Source: Pseudomonadota bacterium | GTDB taxonomy: Bacteria; Pseudomonadota; Gammaproteobacteria; Burkholderiales; Burkholderiaceae_B | Assembly: GCA_023427945.1 (NCBI GenBank) | Contig: JAEYZR010000377.1 | Coordinates: forward strand, 1-10,339 | Length of the DNA stretch: 10,339 nucleotides | Direction: 5' to 3' | In this document: positions 1 through 6,017 of the stretch, piece after piece | How positions within the stretch are numbered: the stretch's first letter is position 1 | How the letters are laid out: every line of letters starts with the position of its first letter | The notes under the pieces: generated by a model | The model's database searches: none | Seen by the model: the letters and a program-made list of their open reading frames with translations, nothing else | Told to the model about the DNA's origin: nothing | Program-made: the position numbers and the translations under genes

Positions 1-691
1 GTCGTGGTCTTCGGGCGTGCTGTTCATCTATCCGACCCCGTCGTACATGTACGACCTGCTCGCTCAGCCGATGCTCAATTCGTTGCCGCAGGGCACACGC
101 ATGATCGCGACCGGCGTGATCACCCCCTTCATGGTGCCGGTGAAAGTCACGCTCATGGCCGCCTTCGTCATCGCGCTGCCCGTGGTGCTCTATCAGGCCT
201 GGGCATTCGTCGCACCAGGCCTGTATCGCCACGAGAAGCGCCTGGCGTTGCCGCTGATCATCTCGAGCACCCTGCTGTTCATCGCAGGTATGGCGTTCTG
301 CTATTTCGTGGTGTTTCGCACGGTCTTCCACTTCATTGCCGGTTTTGCGCCACAGTCGATCACTCCCGCGCCTGATATCGAAGCCTATGTCAGCTTCGTG
401 ATGACCATGTTCATCGCCTTTGGCGTCACCTTCGAAGTGCCCGTGGTGGTGATATTGCTGGTGCGTACCGGCCTGGTGACCCTGGAAAAACTGCGTGCCT
501 CGCGCGGCTACGTGATCGTTGGCGCGTTCGTCATCGCTGCCGTGGTCACGCCTCCGGATGTGATCAGCCAATTCATGCTGGCCGTGCCGCTCTGCCTGCT
601 GTTCGAGGTGGGGCTGCTGTTTGCCCGAGGCATTGCACCCAAACCACGCGACGACGAAGAAGAAGAGCAGGCGCTCACCACCCGCGATTGA
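1..691 (+). CDS. tatC: Sec-independent protein translocase subunit TatC (5' truncated by window edge)
   Basis: TatC is the multispanning inner-membrane receptor of the twin-arginine translocase; it recognises RR signal peptides and exports folded proteins. The open frame runs from base 2 with no in-frame start that must be the true one (the GTG at 17 is internal by homology), so roughly 25-30 N-terminal residues probably lie outside the window. Recognisable blocks are LPQGTRMIAT, YQAWAFVAPGLYRHEKRL (equivalent to the E. coli HERRL segment with Glu103, important for signal-peptide binding), SFVMTMFIAFGVTFEVPV (with the conserved membrane Glu of FEVPV) and VTPPDVISQ. Several hydrophobic membrane segments alternate with short loops, and the protein ends in an acidic cytoplasmic tail (DDEEEEQ). 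tatA and tatB are expected just upstream. A likely client, the Rieske protein PetA, is encoded about 3.2 kb downstream. Identification is very secure. Confidence 0.97.
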   Translation, partial: SWSSGVLFIYPTPSYMYDLLAQPMLNSLPQGTRMIATGVITPFMVPVKVTLMAAFVIALPVVLYQAWAFVAPGLYRHEKRLALPLIISSTLLFIAGMAFCYFVVFRTVFHFIAGFAPQSITPAPDIEAYVSFVMTMFIAFGVTFEVPVVVILLVRTGLVTLEKLRASRGYVIVGAFVIAAVVTPPDVISQFMLAVPLCLLFEVGLLFARGIAPKPRDDEEEEQALTTRD

Positions 692-709
692 GTCTGATTT
701 TTCAGTGAT

Positions 710-740
710 GCAGCCACGCTAGCACCCAAAGCATGGCAGC
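710..740 (+). other. Imperfect inverted repeat between tatC and the XRE gene
   Basis: Arms of 11 bases (710-720 and 730-740) pair at 9 of 11 positions around a 9-base loop. There is no T-tract after it, so it is not a standard intrinsic terminator. It could be an attenuating hairpin between tatC and the downstream regulator gene, or chance in GC-rich DNA. Confidence 0.25.
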
Positions 741-758
741 GAACGTTACCTTATCGGA

Positions 759-1100
759 ATGACGTTCGCCACTCGCCTACAGACCTTGATGCGCCACCGG
801 GGCATCCGCAGCCAGAGCCAGCTGGCGCGTCTCTCAGGTGTGTCACAAGCCTCCATTCACCGCATCCTGTATTCGGCCCATCGCGGCTCACCCAGCGTGA
901 AGGTGCTGATGCAGCTTTCCCGCGTGCTGGACACCTCGCCAGCCTGGCTCATGCACGCCGAATTTCCTCAGTCCCCGGCCCATGCATCCCACGACCCCGA
1001 CGAACGCGAATGGTGTGCGCTGTACCGGCGCCTGACGCTGCGCGACCGGCAGGCCGTGCTCGCACTGGCGCGCTCGCTGGGGGCCGACCCACCGCAATGA
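759..1100 (+). CDS. Small XRE-family (Cro/C1-type) helix-turn-helix regulator
   Basis: This is a 113-residue cytoplasmic DNA-binding protein. The helix-turn-helix is clear at about residues 18-37 (SQSQLARLSGVSQASIHRIL), within an XRE fold covering about residues 4-65 that ends in the typical DTSPAWLMH segment. After a polar linker (66-80), a short helical stretch at 82-108 (EREWCALYRRLTLRDRQAV onward) resembles the C-terminal helix found in many short phage-type repressors and may serve dimerisation. The start ATG at 759 gives a complete HTH; the ribosome-binding site is weak. The gene lies 67 bp after tatC on the same strand and converges with the protease gene, with only 12 bp between the two stop codons. 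No target operator can be assigned and there is no toxin-like partner beside it. It does not belong to the tat module by function and may be a lineage-specific insertion. The family is secure, the role unknown. Confidence 0.85.
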   Translation: MTFATRLQTLMRHRGIRSQSQLARLSGVSQASIHRILYSAHRGSPSVKVLMQLSRVLDTSPAWLMHAEFPQSPAHASHDPDEREWCALYRRLTLRDRQAVLALARSLGADPPQ

Positions 1101-1112
1101 GTGCCATCGTTG

Positions 1113-2288
1113 CTAACGGTCCGGGCGGGTCGGCCGAAATCCCACGGTCACCTTCACCTCGATGCCCTTGCCCCCGCGCAGCACGCCCAGCGTGGCAACG
1201 TGCCCCGGTGGCAGCGCCGCAATCATGGCCAACATACTGGTGGTGTCGGTCACCCGCACATGCTCTATTTCACGCACGATATCCCCCACTCGCAGCCCGG
1301 CCTTGCCCGCCGGGCCGTCATGCAGCACGGCGGCAATCACCACACCGCGACGGTCGGTCAGGCGAAAACTGCGCGCCAGTTCCGCCGTGATGTCCTGCGG
1401 CTCCACGCCCAGCCAACCGCGCTGGACATGGCCGTTCTTGATGATGGCATCCATCACCTTCTCTGCCGCCATGATCGGAATGGCGAAACCGATGCCCATC
1501 GCCCCACCCGGAGGCGAATAGATGGCCGTGTTGATGCCCACCAGATCGCCGTGCGCGTCCACCAGCGCGCCCCCGCTGTTGCCCGGATTGATCGCGGCAT
1601 CGGTCTGGATGAAATTTTCGTAGGTATTGATGCCCAGGCGGTTGCGCCCCAGCGCCGACACGATTCCCTGCGTGGTCGTCTGTCCCACGCCGAACGGATT
1701 GCCGATGGCCAGCACCACATCGCCAACGGCCAGCGGACGCCCGCCGGCTACCGATGCGACGGGTACGTTCGGTGTGTTGGGCGGCAGACGCAGTACCGCC
1801 AGATCGGTGTCAGGGTCGGCGCCCACCAGCTCGGCGGGAAAGGCACGCCCATCGGCCAGGGCCACCTCGATGGCATTGGCGGCCTCGACCACGTGGTAGT
1901 TCGTCAGCACATACCCCTGGCCTTGCACGACCACACCGGAGCCCAGGCTGGTAGACAGCCTCGAGCGAGGCGTTGCCGGCCCCAGCCCGAAGAACTTGCG
2001 CAACAGCTCATCGTTGGGAGAAAGGTGTTCGGGCATGGACACCTGCTTGGTGGTGTAGACATTCACCACGGCAGGTGCAGCTCGGGCAACCGCTGCCGAA
2101 AACGAGAAATCCGGATTGGCCGCGACCGGCGCCTGCGGCACCGGGGCCGCACCCATGACCGGCTCGCCGGCCACACGCCCGTTCGCGCCGCCCAGGCGCA
2201 CCCAATCGGGACGCAAAGTCGACACGACGAATAGAATGGCCAATGCGACCGTAACGGCCTGGGAGAAAATGAGCCAGAGTCGGAGCAT
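1113..2288 (-). CDS. Do/HtrA-family periplasmic serine endopeptidase, membrane-anchored, single PDZ domain
   Basis: This trypsin-fold HtrA-type protease is expected to cleave or sense misfolded envelope proteins. With the start at 2288 the protein has 391 residues. An N-terminal hydrophobic segment (about 3-24) looks like an uncleaved anchor or signal, followed by a Pro/Ala-rich linker to about 60. The protease domain spans about 62-280 with the catalytic triad His132 (TNYHVVEA), Asp162 (DTDLAVLRL) and Ser238 (NPGNSGGAL). One PDZ domain follows at about 290-385 (GWLGVEP, GPAGKAGLRVGDIV). One PDZ plus an N-terminal anchor is the DegS layout; DegP and DegQ have two. Betaproteobacterial relatives are variously named DegQ, AlgW or MucD, so no symbol is given. 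The 2288 start is preferred over in-frame upstream ATGs because it opens directly on the signal/anchor (MLRLWLIFSQ) and does not run into the divergent Nif3-like gene. Its ribosome-binding site is poor. Confidence 0.93.
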   Translation of the reverse strand: MLRLWLIFSQAVTVALAILFVVSTLRPDWVRLGGANGRVAGEPVMGAAPVPQAPVAANPDFSFSAAVARAAPAVVNVYTTKQVSMPEHLSPNDELLRKFFGLGPATPRSRLSTSLGSGVVVQGQGYVLTNYHVVEAANAIEVALADGRAFPAELVGADPDTDLAVLRLPPNTPNVPVASVAGGRPLAVGDVVLAIGNPFGVGQTTTQGIVSALGRNRLGINTYENFIQTDAAINPGNSGGALVDAHGDLVGINTAIYSPPGGAMGIGFAIPIMAAEKVMDAIIKNGHVQRGWLGVEPQDITAELARSFRLTDRRGVVIAAVLHDGPAGKAGLRVGDIVREIEHVRVTDTTSMLAMIAALPPGHVATLGVLRGGKGIEVKVTVGFRPTRPDR

Positions 2289-2307
2289 GTTTTTGGTGGA
2301 ACCAACA

Positions 2308-3084
2308 ATGAACGAAATACGCACGCAAGACATTACCGCCTGGCTGGACCATACATTGATGGCCGCGCGATTCAAAGACTACTGCCCAAATGGGCTTCAA
2401 GTCGAGGGCAAGACACACATCAGACGCATCGTCACAGGCGTCACCGCCTCCGAAGCGCTGCTGCGCGCCGCCATCGACCTGCAGGCCGATGCCGTGCTCG
2501 TCCATCACGGCTGGTTCTGGCGCGGCGAAGACCTGCGCGTTCGTGGCCCCCGGCGCACGAGGCTGCGTCTGGTTCTGGAAAACGAGATCAATCTTCTTGG
2601 CTATCACCTGCCCCTGGATGCCCATCCCGAACTCGGCAACAACGCCATGCTTGCCCGCAAACTCGGCCTCGCGCCCGAACGCGATGAGCAGGGCCAGCCG
2701 ATCACGTTCGGGCCCGACAAGCTGGTGTGGTGGGGTCGTGCGCCGGGAATGGCCACATTGGGTGAACTAGCCGCCCGTGTGGCCCAGGTGCTCGATCGCC
2801 CGCCCCTGTGCATAGGCGATCCGGACACCCCGATTCACCGGGTAGCCTGGTGTACGGGCGGTGCCCAGGGCATGCTGGCCGATGCCGTGGACGCCGGTGT
2901 CGATGCCTACATCACCGGCGAGGCGTCGGAACAGACGACCCACCTCGCCCGCGAAACCGGTGTGGGATTCATCGGCGCGGGCCATCACGCCACCGAGCGA
3001 TATGGCGTGCAGGCGCTGGGCGAAGCGCTGGCGGCGCACTTCGGCATCGAAGTCCAGTTCGTGGATATCGACAACCCCGTCTGA
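2308..3084 (+). CDS. Nif3-like dinuclear metal center protein (YbgI/DUF34 family)
   Basis: This 258-residue member of the Nif3/YbgI family forms hexameric rings with a two-metal site in characterised homologues; its biochemical role remains poorly settled, with GTP cyclohydrolase I-like and metal-chaperone roles proposed. The metal-site motifs are all visible: VHHGWFW at 65-71, YHLPLDAHPELGNN at 99-112 (nearly identical to E. coli YbgI), and GHHATER at 225-231, with Glu206 in GEASEQ nearby. The 258-residue length is normal. The ATG at 2308 is chosen because MNEIRTQDITAWLD is the usual family N-terminus and a GGTGGA ribosome-binding site lies 7 bases upstream; the longer frame from 2116 lies inside the opposing protease gene. 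It is divergent from the protease, with 19 bp between start codons, and convergent with mscL. No divergence from the conserved motifs was noticed. Confidence 0.94.
   Translation: MNEIRTQDITAWLDHTLMAARFKDYCPNGLQVEGKTHIRRIVTGVTASEALLRAAIDLQADAVLVHHGWFWRGEDLRVRGPRRTRLRLVLENEINLLGYHLPLDAHPELGNNAMLARKLGLAPERDEQGQPITFGPDKLVWWGRAPGMATLGELAARVAQVLDRPPLCIGDPDTPIHRVAWCTGGAQGMLADAVDAGVDAYITGEASEQTTHLARETGVGFIGAGHHATERYGVQALGEALAAHFGIEVQFVDIDNPV
2348..2375 (-). promoter_or_regulatory. Candidate promoter for the serine protease gene, inside the Nif3-like coding region
   Basis: On the minus strand a TTGAAT (-35-like) is followed after 16 bp by TATGGT (-10-like), which would put the transcript start about 50 bases before the protease ATG. 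Each box matches the sigma70 consensus at only 4 of 6 positions. It is offered because the 19-bp gap between the divergent genes cannot hold a promoter, so one must lie within the neighbouring coding sequence. Confidence 0.2.
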
Positions 3085-3088
3085 CACG

Positions 3089-3122
3089 ACGGGTCAGGCC
3101 GCTCCTGGCGGCCGAAACCCGT
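3089..3122 (+). terminator. GC-rich two-part hairpin after the Nif3-like gene (possible bidirectional terminator)
   Basis: A 6-bp outer stem (ACGGGT 3089-3094 with ACCCGT 3117-3122) and a 6-bp inner stem (GGCCGC 3097-3102 with GCGGCC 3108-3113) are separated by a 2x3-base internal bulge and closed by the loop TCCTG. It starts 5 bases after the stop codon. Neither strand has a T-tract after it, so it is not a canonical intrinsic terminator; it may protect RNA ends or act with Rho between the convergent genes. Confidence 0.5.
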
Positions 3123-3152
3123 GTGTGATGTTGCCATCGAACAACATCACAC
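3123..3152. terminator. Second, perfect 11-bp inverted repeat in the nif3-mscL gap
   Basis: GTGTGATGTTG (3123-3133) is the exact reverse complement of CAACATCACAC (3142-3152), with an 8-base loop. It abuts the preceding hairpin without a gap and ends 12 bases from the mscL stop codon. No T-run follows on either strand. Its position between two convergent genes suggests a bidirectional termination or mRNA 3'-end structure. Confidence 0.5.
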
Positions 3153-3164
3153 GGCGATGCCCAC

Positions 3165-3683
3165 CTAGACGCGAGGGTCCGTGCCTGCGCCTGGAGGCGT
3201 AGCAGGAGGGACGGCGCCCGATACCGAGGCAGCAGCCTGCGGCTTGAGCAGATCGCGGATCTCGCGCAGCAGGGCGACGTCTTCGGGCGGTGCGACCGGC
3301 TCGGCAGCCTCGACCTCTTTCTCTTTTTCGGCACGCTTGCGCGCCGTGTTGATGACCTTGACCATCCAGAAAATGATGAATGCCAGCAGGACGAAATTAA
3401 TGACGATCGTCAGAAAATTTCCCCAGGCAAATACCGTGGCACCTGCCGCAGTCAGGTCCGCATAGGTCATCGGACCGGCATACCCCTCTGGCAGAGTAAG
3501 CACCAGAAACTTGTTGGAGAAATCGACTGCACCGCCCACCAGATAGTTGATGAGCGGCATGACGATGTCTTTGACCATCGAGTTCACGATGAGGCTGAAC
3601 GCCCCGCCGATAATCACACCGACTGCCAGATCGACAACATTGCCTCGTACCGCAAAGTCGCGAAATTCCTTCATTATTGCCAT
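3165..3683 (-). CDS. mscL: Large-conductance mechanosensitive channel MscL
   Basis: MscL is the homopentameric inner-membrane safety valve that opens under membrane tension during hypo-osmotic shock. The 172-residue protein starts MAIMKEFRDFAVRGN, aligning with the E. coli N-terminal amphipathic helix. TM1 (about 16-45) contains NVVDLAVGVIIGGAF, which forms the pore constriction in the family. The periplasmic loop covers about 48-88, and TM2 about 89-111 (FLTIVINFVLLAFIIF). The cytoplasmic helix ends with LLREIRDLLKPQ at 138-149, the conserved C-terminal bundle. A further ~23-residue Ala/Pro/Gly-rich tail follows, absent from the 136-residue E. coli protein. The start at 3683 has a strong AGGAGG at 3688-3693, 4 bases upstream; the alternative ATG at 3674 would be 13 bases away. 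The gene is convergent with the Nif3-like gene and divergent from petA. Confidence 0.96.
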   Translation of the reverse strand: MAIMKEFRDFAVRGNVVDLAVGVIIGGAFSLIVNSMVKDIVMPLINYLVGGAVDFSNKFLVLTLPEGYAGPMTYADLTAAGATVFAWGNFLTIVINFVLLAFIIFWMVKVINTARKRAEKEKEVEAAEPVAPPEDVALLREIRDLLKPQAAASVSGAVPPATPPGAGTDPRV

Positions 3684-3726
3684 AAGTCCTCCTGAAGCTT
3701 GCTCGCCACCAAACGGGCTGGGGGCT

Positions 3727-3753
3727 ATAATACCCGGTTGATAAATGCCACAA
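3727..3753 (-). promoter_or_regulatory. mscL: Candidate sigma70-type promoter for mscL
   Basis: On the minus strand TTGTGG (3748-3753) and TATTAT (3727-3732, 5 of 6 consensus matches) are separated by a short 15-bp spacer. Transcription would begin near 3720, giving a leader of about 37 bases with the AGGAGG site. The -10 overlaps a plus-strand TATAAT (3726-3731), for which no good -35 was found. Confidence 0.3.
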
Positions 3754-3766
3754 GTCCCCGTAATAA
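3738..3766 (+). promoter_or_regulatory. Candidate promoter for the petABC operon
   Basis: TTGATA (3738-3743, 5 of 6 matches to TTGACA) is followed after exactly 17 bp by the weaker TAATAA (3761-3766). A TATAAG at 3779-3784 is another possible -10 but lacks a spaced -35. The boxes overlap the proposed mscL promoter, so the two divergent units may share one control region (3684-3909). No FNR- or ArcA-type dyad was recognised. Confidence 0.25.
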
Positions 3767-3909
3767 AAGATGCACTGATATAAGACAATAAGCGGATTCA
3801 ATCAAAATGTGCACAGAATGTTCGTAGGCGCTTATGCTGCATGCGAAACACAATATGCACAGGTACTTGCCGCGAAGCGTCGGGCAGTTGCATCAACAAG
3901 GATTGGAAG

Positions 3910-4542
3910 ATGAGACAGGATACGCTGGTGCATCACGAGGAATCTGCGGTTGACCCTAGCCTTCCCCCAGATCCCGAAAGACGGTTCTGGATTACCACCA
4001 CCTGTGCGGTGGGCGGCGTTGCTGGTGTAGCAACGGTTGTGCCCTTCGTCAGCACCTTCGCCCCTTCCGAAAAAGCCCGCGCCGCGGGTGCACCGGTCGA
4101 AGTCGATGTCGCCGATCTCCTGCCGGGCCAGATGCGCACGGTCGAATGGCGCGGCAAGCCGGTATGGGTCCTGCGCCGCTCGGATGAACAGATCGCCGCG
4201 CTCAAGACCTCCGACGCACTCGTAGCCGATCCCAACTCCGATCGCCCTGGCTACACCCCCGAATACGCCAAAAACGAATACCGGTCGCGCAAAGCCGATC
4301 TGTTCGTCTGTGTGGGCATCTGTACCCACCTGGGCTGTTCGCCCACCCCCCAGATCAACGGTGGCCCGGCCTTCCCCGGGGACACCGGAGGCTTCAATTG
4401 TCCGTGCCACGGATCGACGTTCGACCTTGCTGGCCGCGTCTACGCCAACAAGCCGGCGCCCGACAATCTTGAAGTGCCACCCTACGAATACCTCAGCGAC
4501 ACCCGCATCATTGTCGGGGTTGACGAAGACAATAAGGCCTGA
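3910..4542 (+). CDS. petA: Ubiquinol-cytochrome c reductase, Rieske iron-sulfur subunit
   Basis: This is the [2Fe-2S] subunit of the cytochrome bc1 complex, passing one electron from quinol at the Qo site to cytochrome c1 on the periplasmic face. It has 210 residues. The N-terminus carries a twin-arginine motif (ERRFWITTT, Arg24-Arg25) directly before a membrane segment (about 28-50) that usually stays uncleaved as the anchor. The cluster ligands are in the two Rieske boxes: CTHLGC (Cys138, His140; Cys143 forms a disulfide) and CPCHGS (Cys164, His167; Cys166 is the disulfide partner). The ATG at 3910 is chosen over 3841 because AAGGA at 3898-3902 sits 7 bases upstream and the protein then starts with a normal short cytoplasmic leader. 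It is first in petA-petB-petC. Folded export would need the Tat system, whose TatC is encoded in this window. Confidence 0.97.
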   Translation: MRQDTLVHHEESAVDPSLPPDPERRFWITTTCAVGGVAGVATVVPFVSTFAPSEKARAAGAPVEVDVADLLPGQMRTVEWRGKPVWVLRRSDEQIAALKTSDALVADPNSDRPGYTPEYAKNEYRSRKADLFVCVGICTHLGCSPTPQINGGPAFPGDTGGFNCPCHGSTFDLAGRVYANKPAPDNLEVPPYEYLSDTRIIVGVDEDNKA

Positions 4543-4605
4543 CGCCCCTTTCGGGCATTCTGACCTTGCAACTATAAGCATCACGCCACGTAAGAGGAGC
4601 CGTAC

Positions 4606-5991
4606 ATGGCTGGCGATAAAAGCGTCGAGACAACAGGTTTGCTGGGCTGGCTGGACCGCCGATTTCCGGTGACGTCCACCTACAAAGCGCATCTCTCCGA
4701 GTATTACGCACCCAAGAATTTCAACTTCTGGTATTTCTTCGGCTCACTGGCGCTGCTGGTGCTCGTGCTGCAGATCGTGACCGGTATTTTCCTGGTGATG
4801 CACTACAAACCCGATGCCGAACGTGCGTTCCAGTCGGTCGAGTACATCATGCGCGAAGTGCCCTGGGGCTGGCTGATCCGCTACATGCACTCCACGGGCG
4901 CCTCCATGTTCTTCGTGGTCGTGTATCTGCACATGCTGCGTGGCCTGTTCTACGGTTCGTACCGCAAGCCACGCGAACTGGTCTGGATCTTCGGTGTCGG
5001 CATCTTCCTCTGTCTGATGGGCGAGGCCTTCTTCGGCTATCTGCTGCCCTGGGGCCAGATGTCCTACTGGGGTGCCCAGGTGATCGTCAACCTGTTCGCC
5101 GCCGTTCCCCTGATCGGCCCCGAACTGTCGATCTGGATCCGGGGCGACTATGTCGTGTCCGACGCCACGCTGAACCGCTTCTTCGCCCTTCACGTCATTG
5201 CCATCCCCCTGATCCTGGTCGGCCTGGTTGCCGCCCACCTGGTGGCGCTGCACGAAGTGGGTTCGAACAACCCCGACGGCGTGGACATCAAGAAATACAA
5301 GGACAAGCATGGCCGCCCGCTCGATGGCGTGCCCTTCCATCCTTTCTACACCGTGCACGACATCATGGGCGTGGCGGGCTTCTTGATCATCTTTGCCGCC
5401 ATCGTCTTCTTTGCCCCTGAGATGGGCGGCTATTTCCTGGAATACAACAACTTCATTCCAGCCGACTCGCTGAAGACGCCTCCGCACATCGCGCCGGTCT
5501 GGTATTTCACGCCGTTCTACTCCATGCTGCGTGCCACGACCGATCAGTTCACCTGGGTGCTGGCAGGTGCAGCAGTCCTGGGCGCTGCCTACATTCTGCT
5601 CAAGAGCAAGCTGCCGCGCCTGTTGCGCATCGCCTTCCCGGTCATCCTGATCCTGCTGGCCGTCGGCCTGCGCACGCTGGACGCCAAGTTCTGGGGCGTC
5701 GTGGCAATGGGTGGCGCCGTGGTGCTGCTGTTCTTCCTGCCCTGGCTGGACAACAGCCCGGTGAAGTCCATCCGCTATCGTCCAGGCTGGCACAAGGCGT
5801 TGTACGCGATATTCATCGTCAACTTCCTGGTCCTGGGTTACCTGGGTACACAGCCGCCCAGCGACGTATTCAACATCATGTCGCAGATCGGCACGCTGAT
5901 ATACATCGGCTTTTTCCTGTTGATGCCTGTGTGGAGCCCTCTGGGCCGGTTCAAGCCGGTTCCGGACCGGGTCACGTTCCATCCCCACTGA
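4606..5991 (+). CDS. petB: Ubiquinol-cytochrome c reductase, cytochrome b subunit
   Basis: This is the membrane core of the bc1 complex, carrying both b hemes and the Qo and Qi quinone sites. It has 461 residues and about eight or more membrane helices. The four probable heme ligands are His95 and His109 in helix B (RYMHSTGAS, YLHMLRG) and His196 and His211 in helix D (RFFALHVIA, AAHLVALHEVGSNNP); the second pair is 15 residues apart rather than the 14 of mitochondrial cytochrome b. The Qo-site motif reads PVWY (297-300) within APVWYFTPFYSMLRA instead of PEWY. The C-terminal extension beyond the core (about 380-461, further hydrophobic helices) is longer than in mitochondrial cytochrome b. 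An AGAGGAG site (4593-4599) lies 6 bases before the ATG. It follows petA by 63 bp and precedes petC by 26 bp, so one operon is very likely. Confidence 0.98.
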   Translation: MAGDKSVETTGLLGWLDRRFPVTSTYKAHLSEYYAPKNFNFWYFFGSLALLVLVLQIVTGIFLVMHYKPDAERAFQSVEYIMREVPWGWLIRYMHSTGASMFFVVVYLHMLRGLFYGSYRKPRELVWIFGVGIFLCLMGEAFFGYLLPWGQMSYWGAQVIVNLFAAVPLIGPELSIWIRGDYVVSDATLNRFFALHVIAIPLILVGLVAAHLVALHEVGSNNPDGVDIKKYKDKHGRPLDGVPFHPFYTVHDIMGVAGFLIIFAAIVFFAPEMGGYFLEYNNFIPADSLKTPPHIAPVWYFTPFYSMLRATTDQFTWVLAGAAVLGAAYILLKSKLPRLLRIAFPVILILLAVGLRTLDAKFWGVVAMGGAVVLLFFLPWLDNSPVKSIRYRPGWHKALYAIFIVNFLVLGYLGTQPPSDVFNIMSQIGTLIYIGFFLLMPVWSPLGRFKPVPDRVTFHPH

Positions 5992-6017
5992 GCCCTCACA
6001 TCGATAACGGAATAACC

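Noticed and set aside
1101..2234. 377-codon plus-strand open frame opposite the serine protease
   Set aside because: It is the antisense of a protease with an intact catalytic triad and PDZ domain; its product is a His/Gly/Arg-rich translation with no recognisable motif, as expected for a GC-rich shadow frame.
2289..2375. 29-residue N-terminal extension of the protease
   Set aside because: It would run over the Nif3-like start, and it places a non-hydrophobic stretch before the signal/anchor segment.
3726..3731. Perfect TATAAT on the plus strand as a petABC -10 box
   Set aside because: No acceptable -35 lies 16-18 bp upstream (the nearest, TTGCTC, is 21 bp away) and there is no extended -10 TG; it may be a by-product of the overlapping minus-strand mscL -10.
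3841..3909. 23-residue N-terminal extension of PetA
   Set aside because: The ATG at 3910 has a well-spaced AAGGA site and gives a normal Rieske N-terminus; the extension contains unusual cysteines and no known signal.
3832..4692. 286-codon minus-strand open frame across petA and the start of petB
   Set aside because: It spans two real genes and their gap, and its start has no support; it is a shadow frame.
4744..5988. 414-codon minus-strand open frame across petB
   Set aside because: Cytochrome b on the plus strand has all heme ligands and helices; the antisense product is rich in His, Gln, Asp and Val with no domain, a shadow of codon bias.
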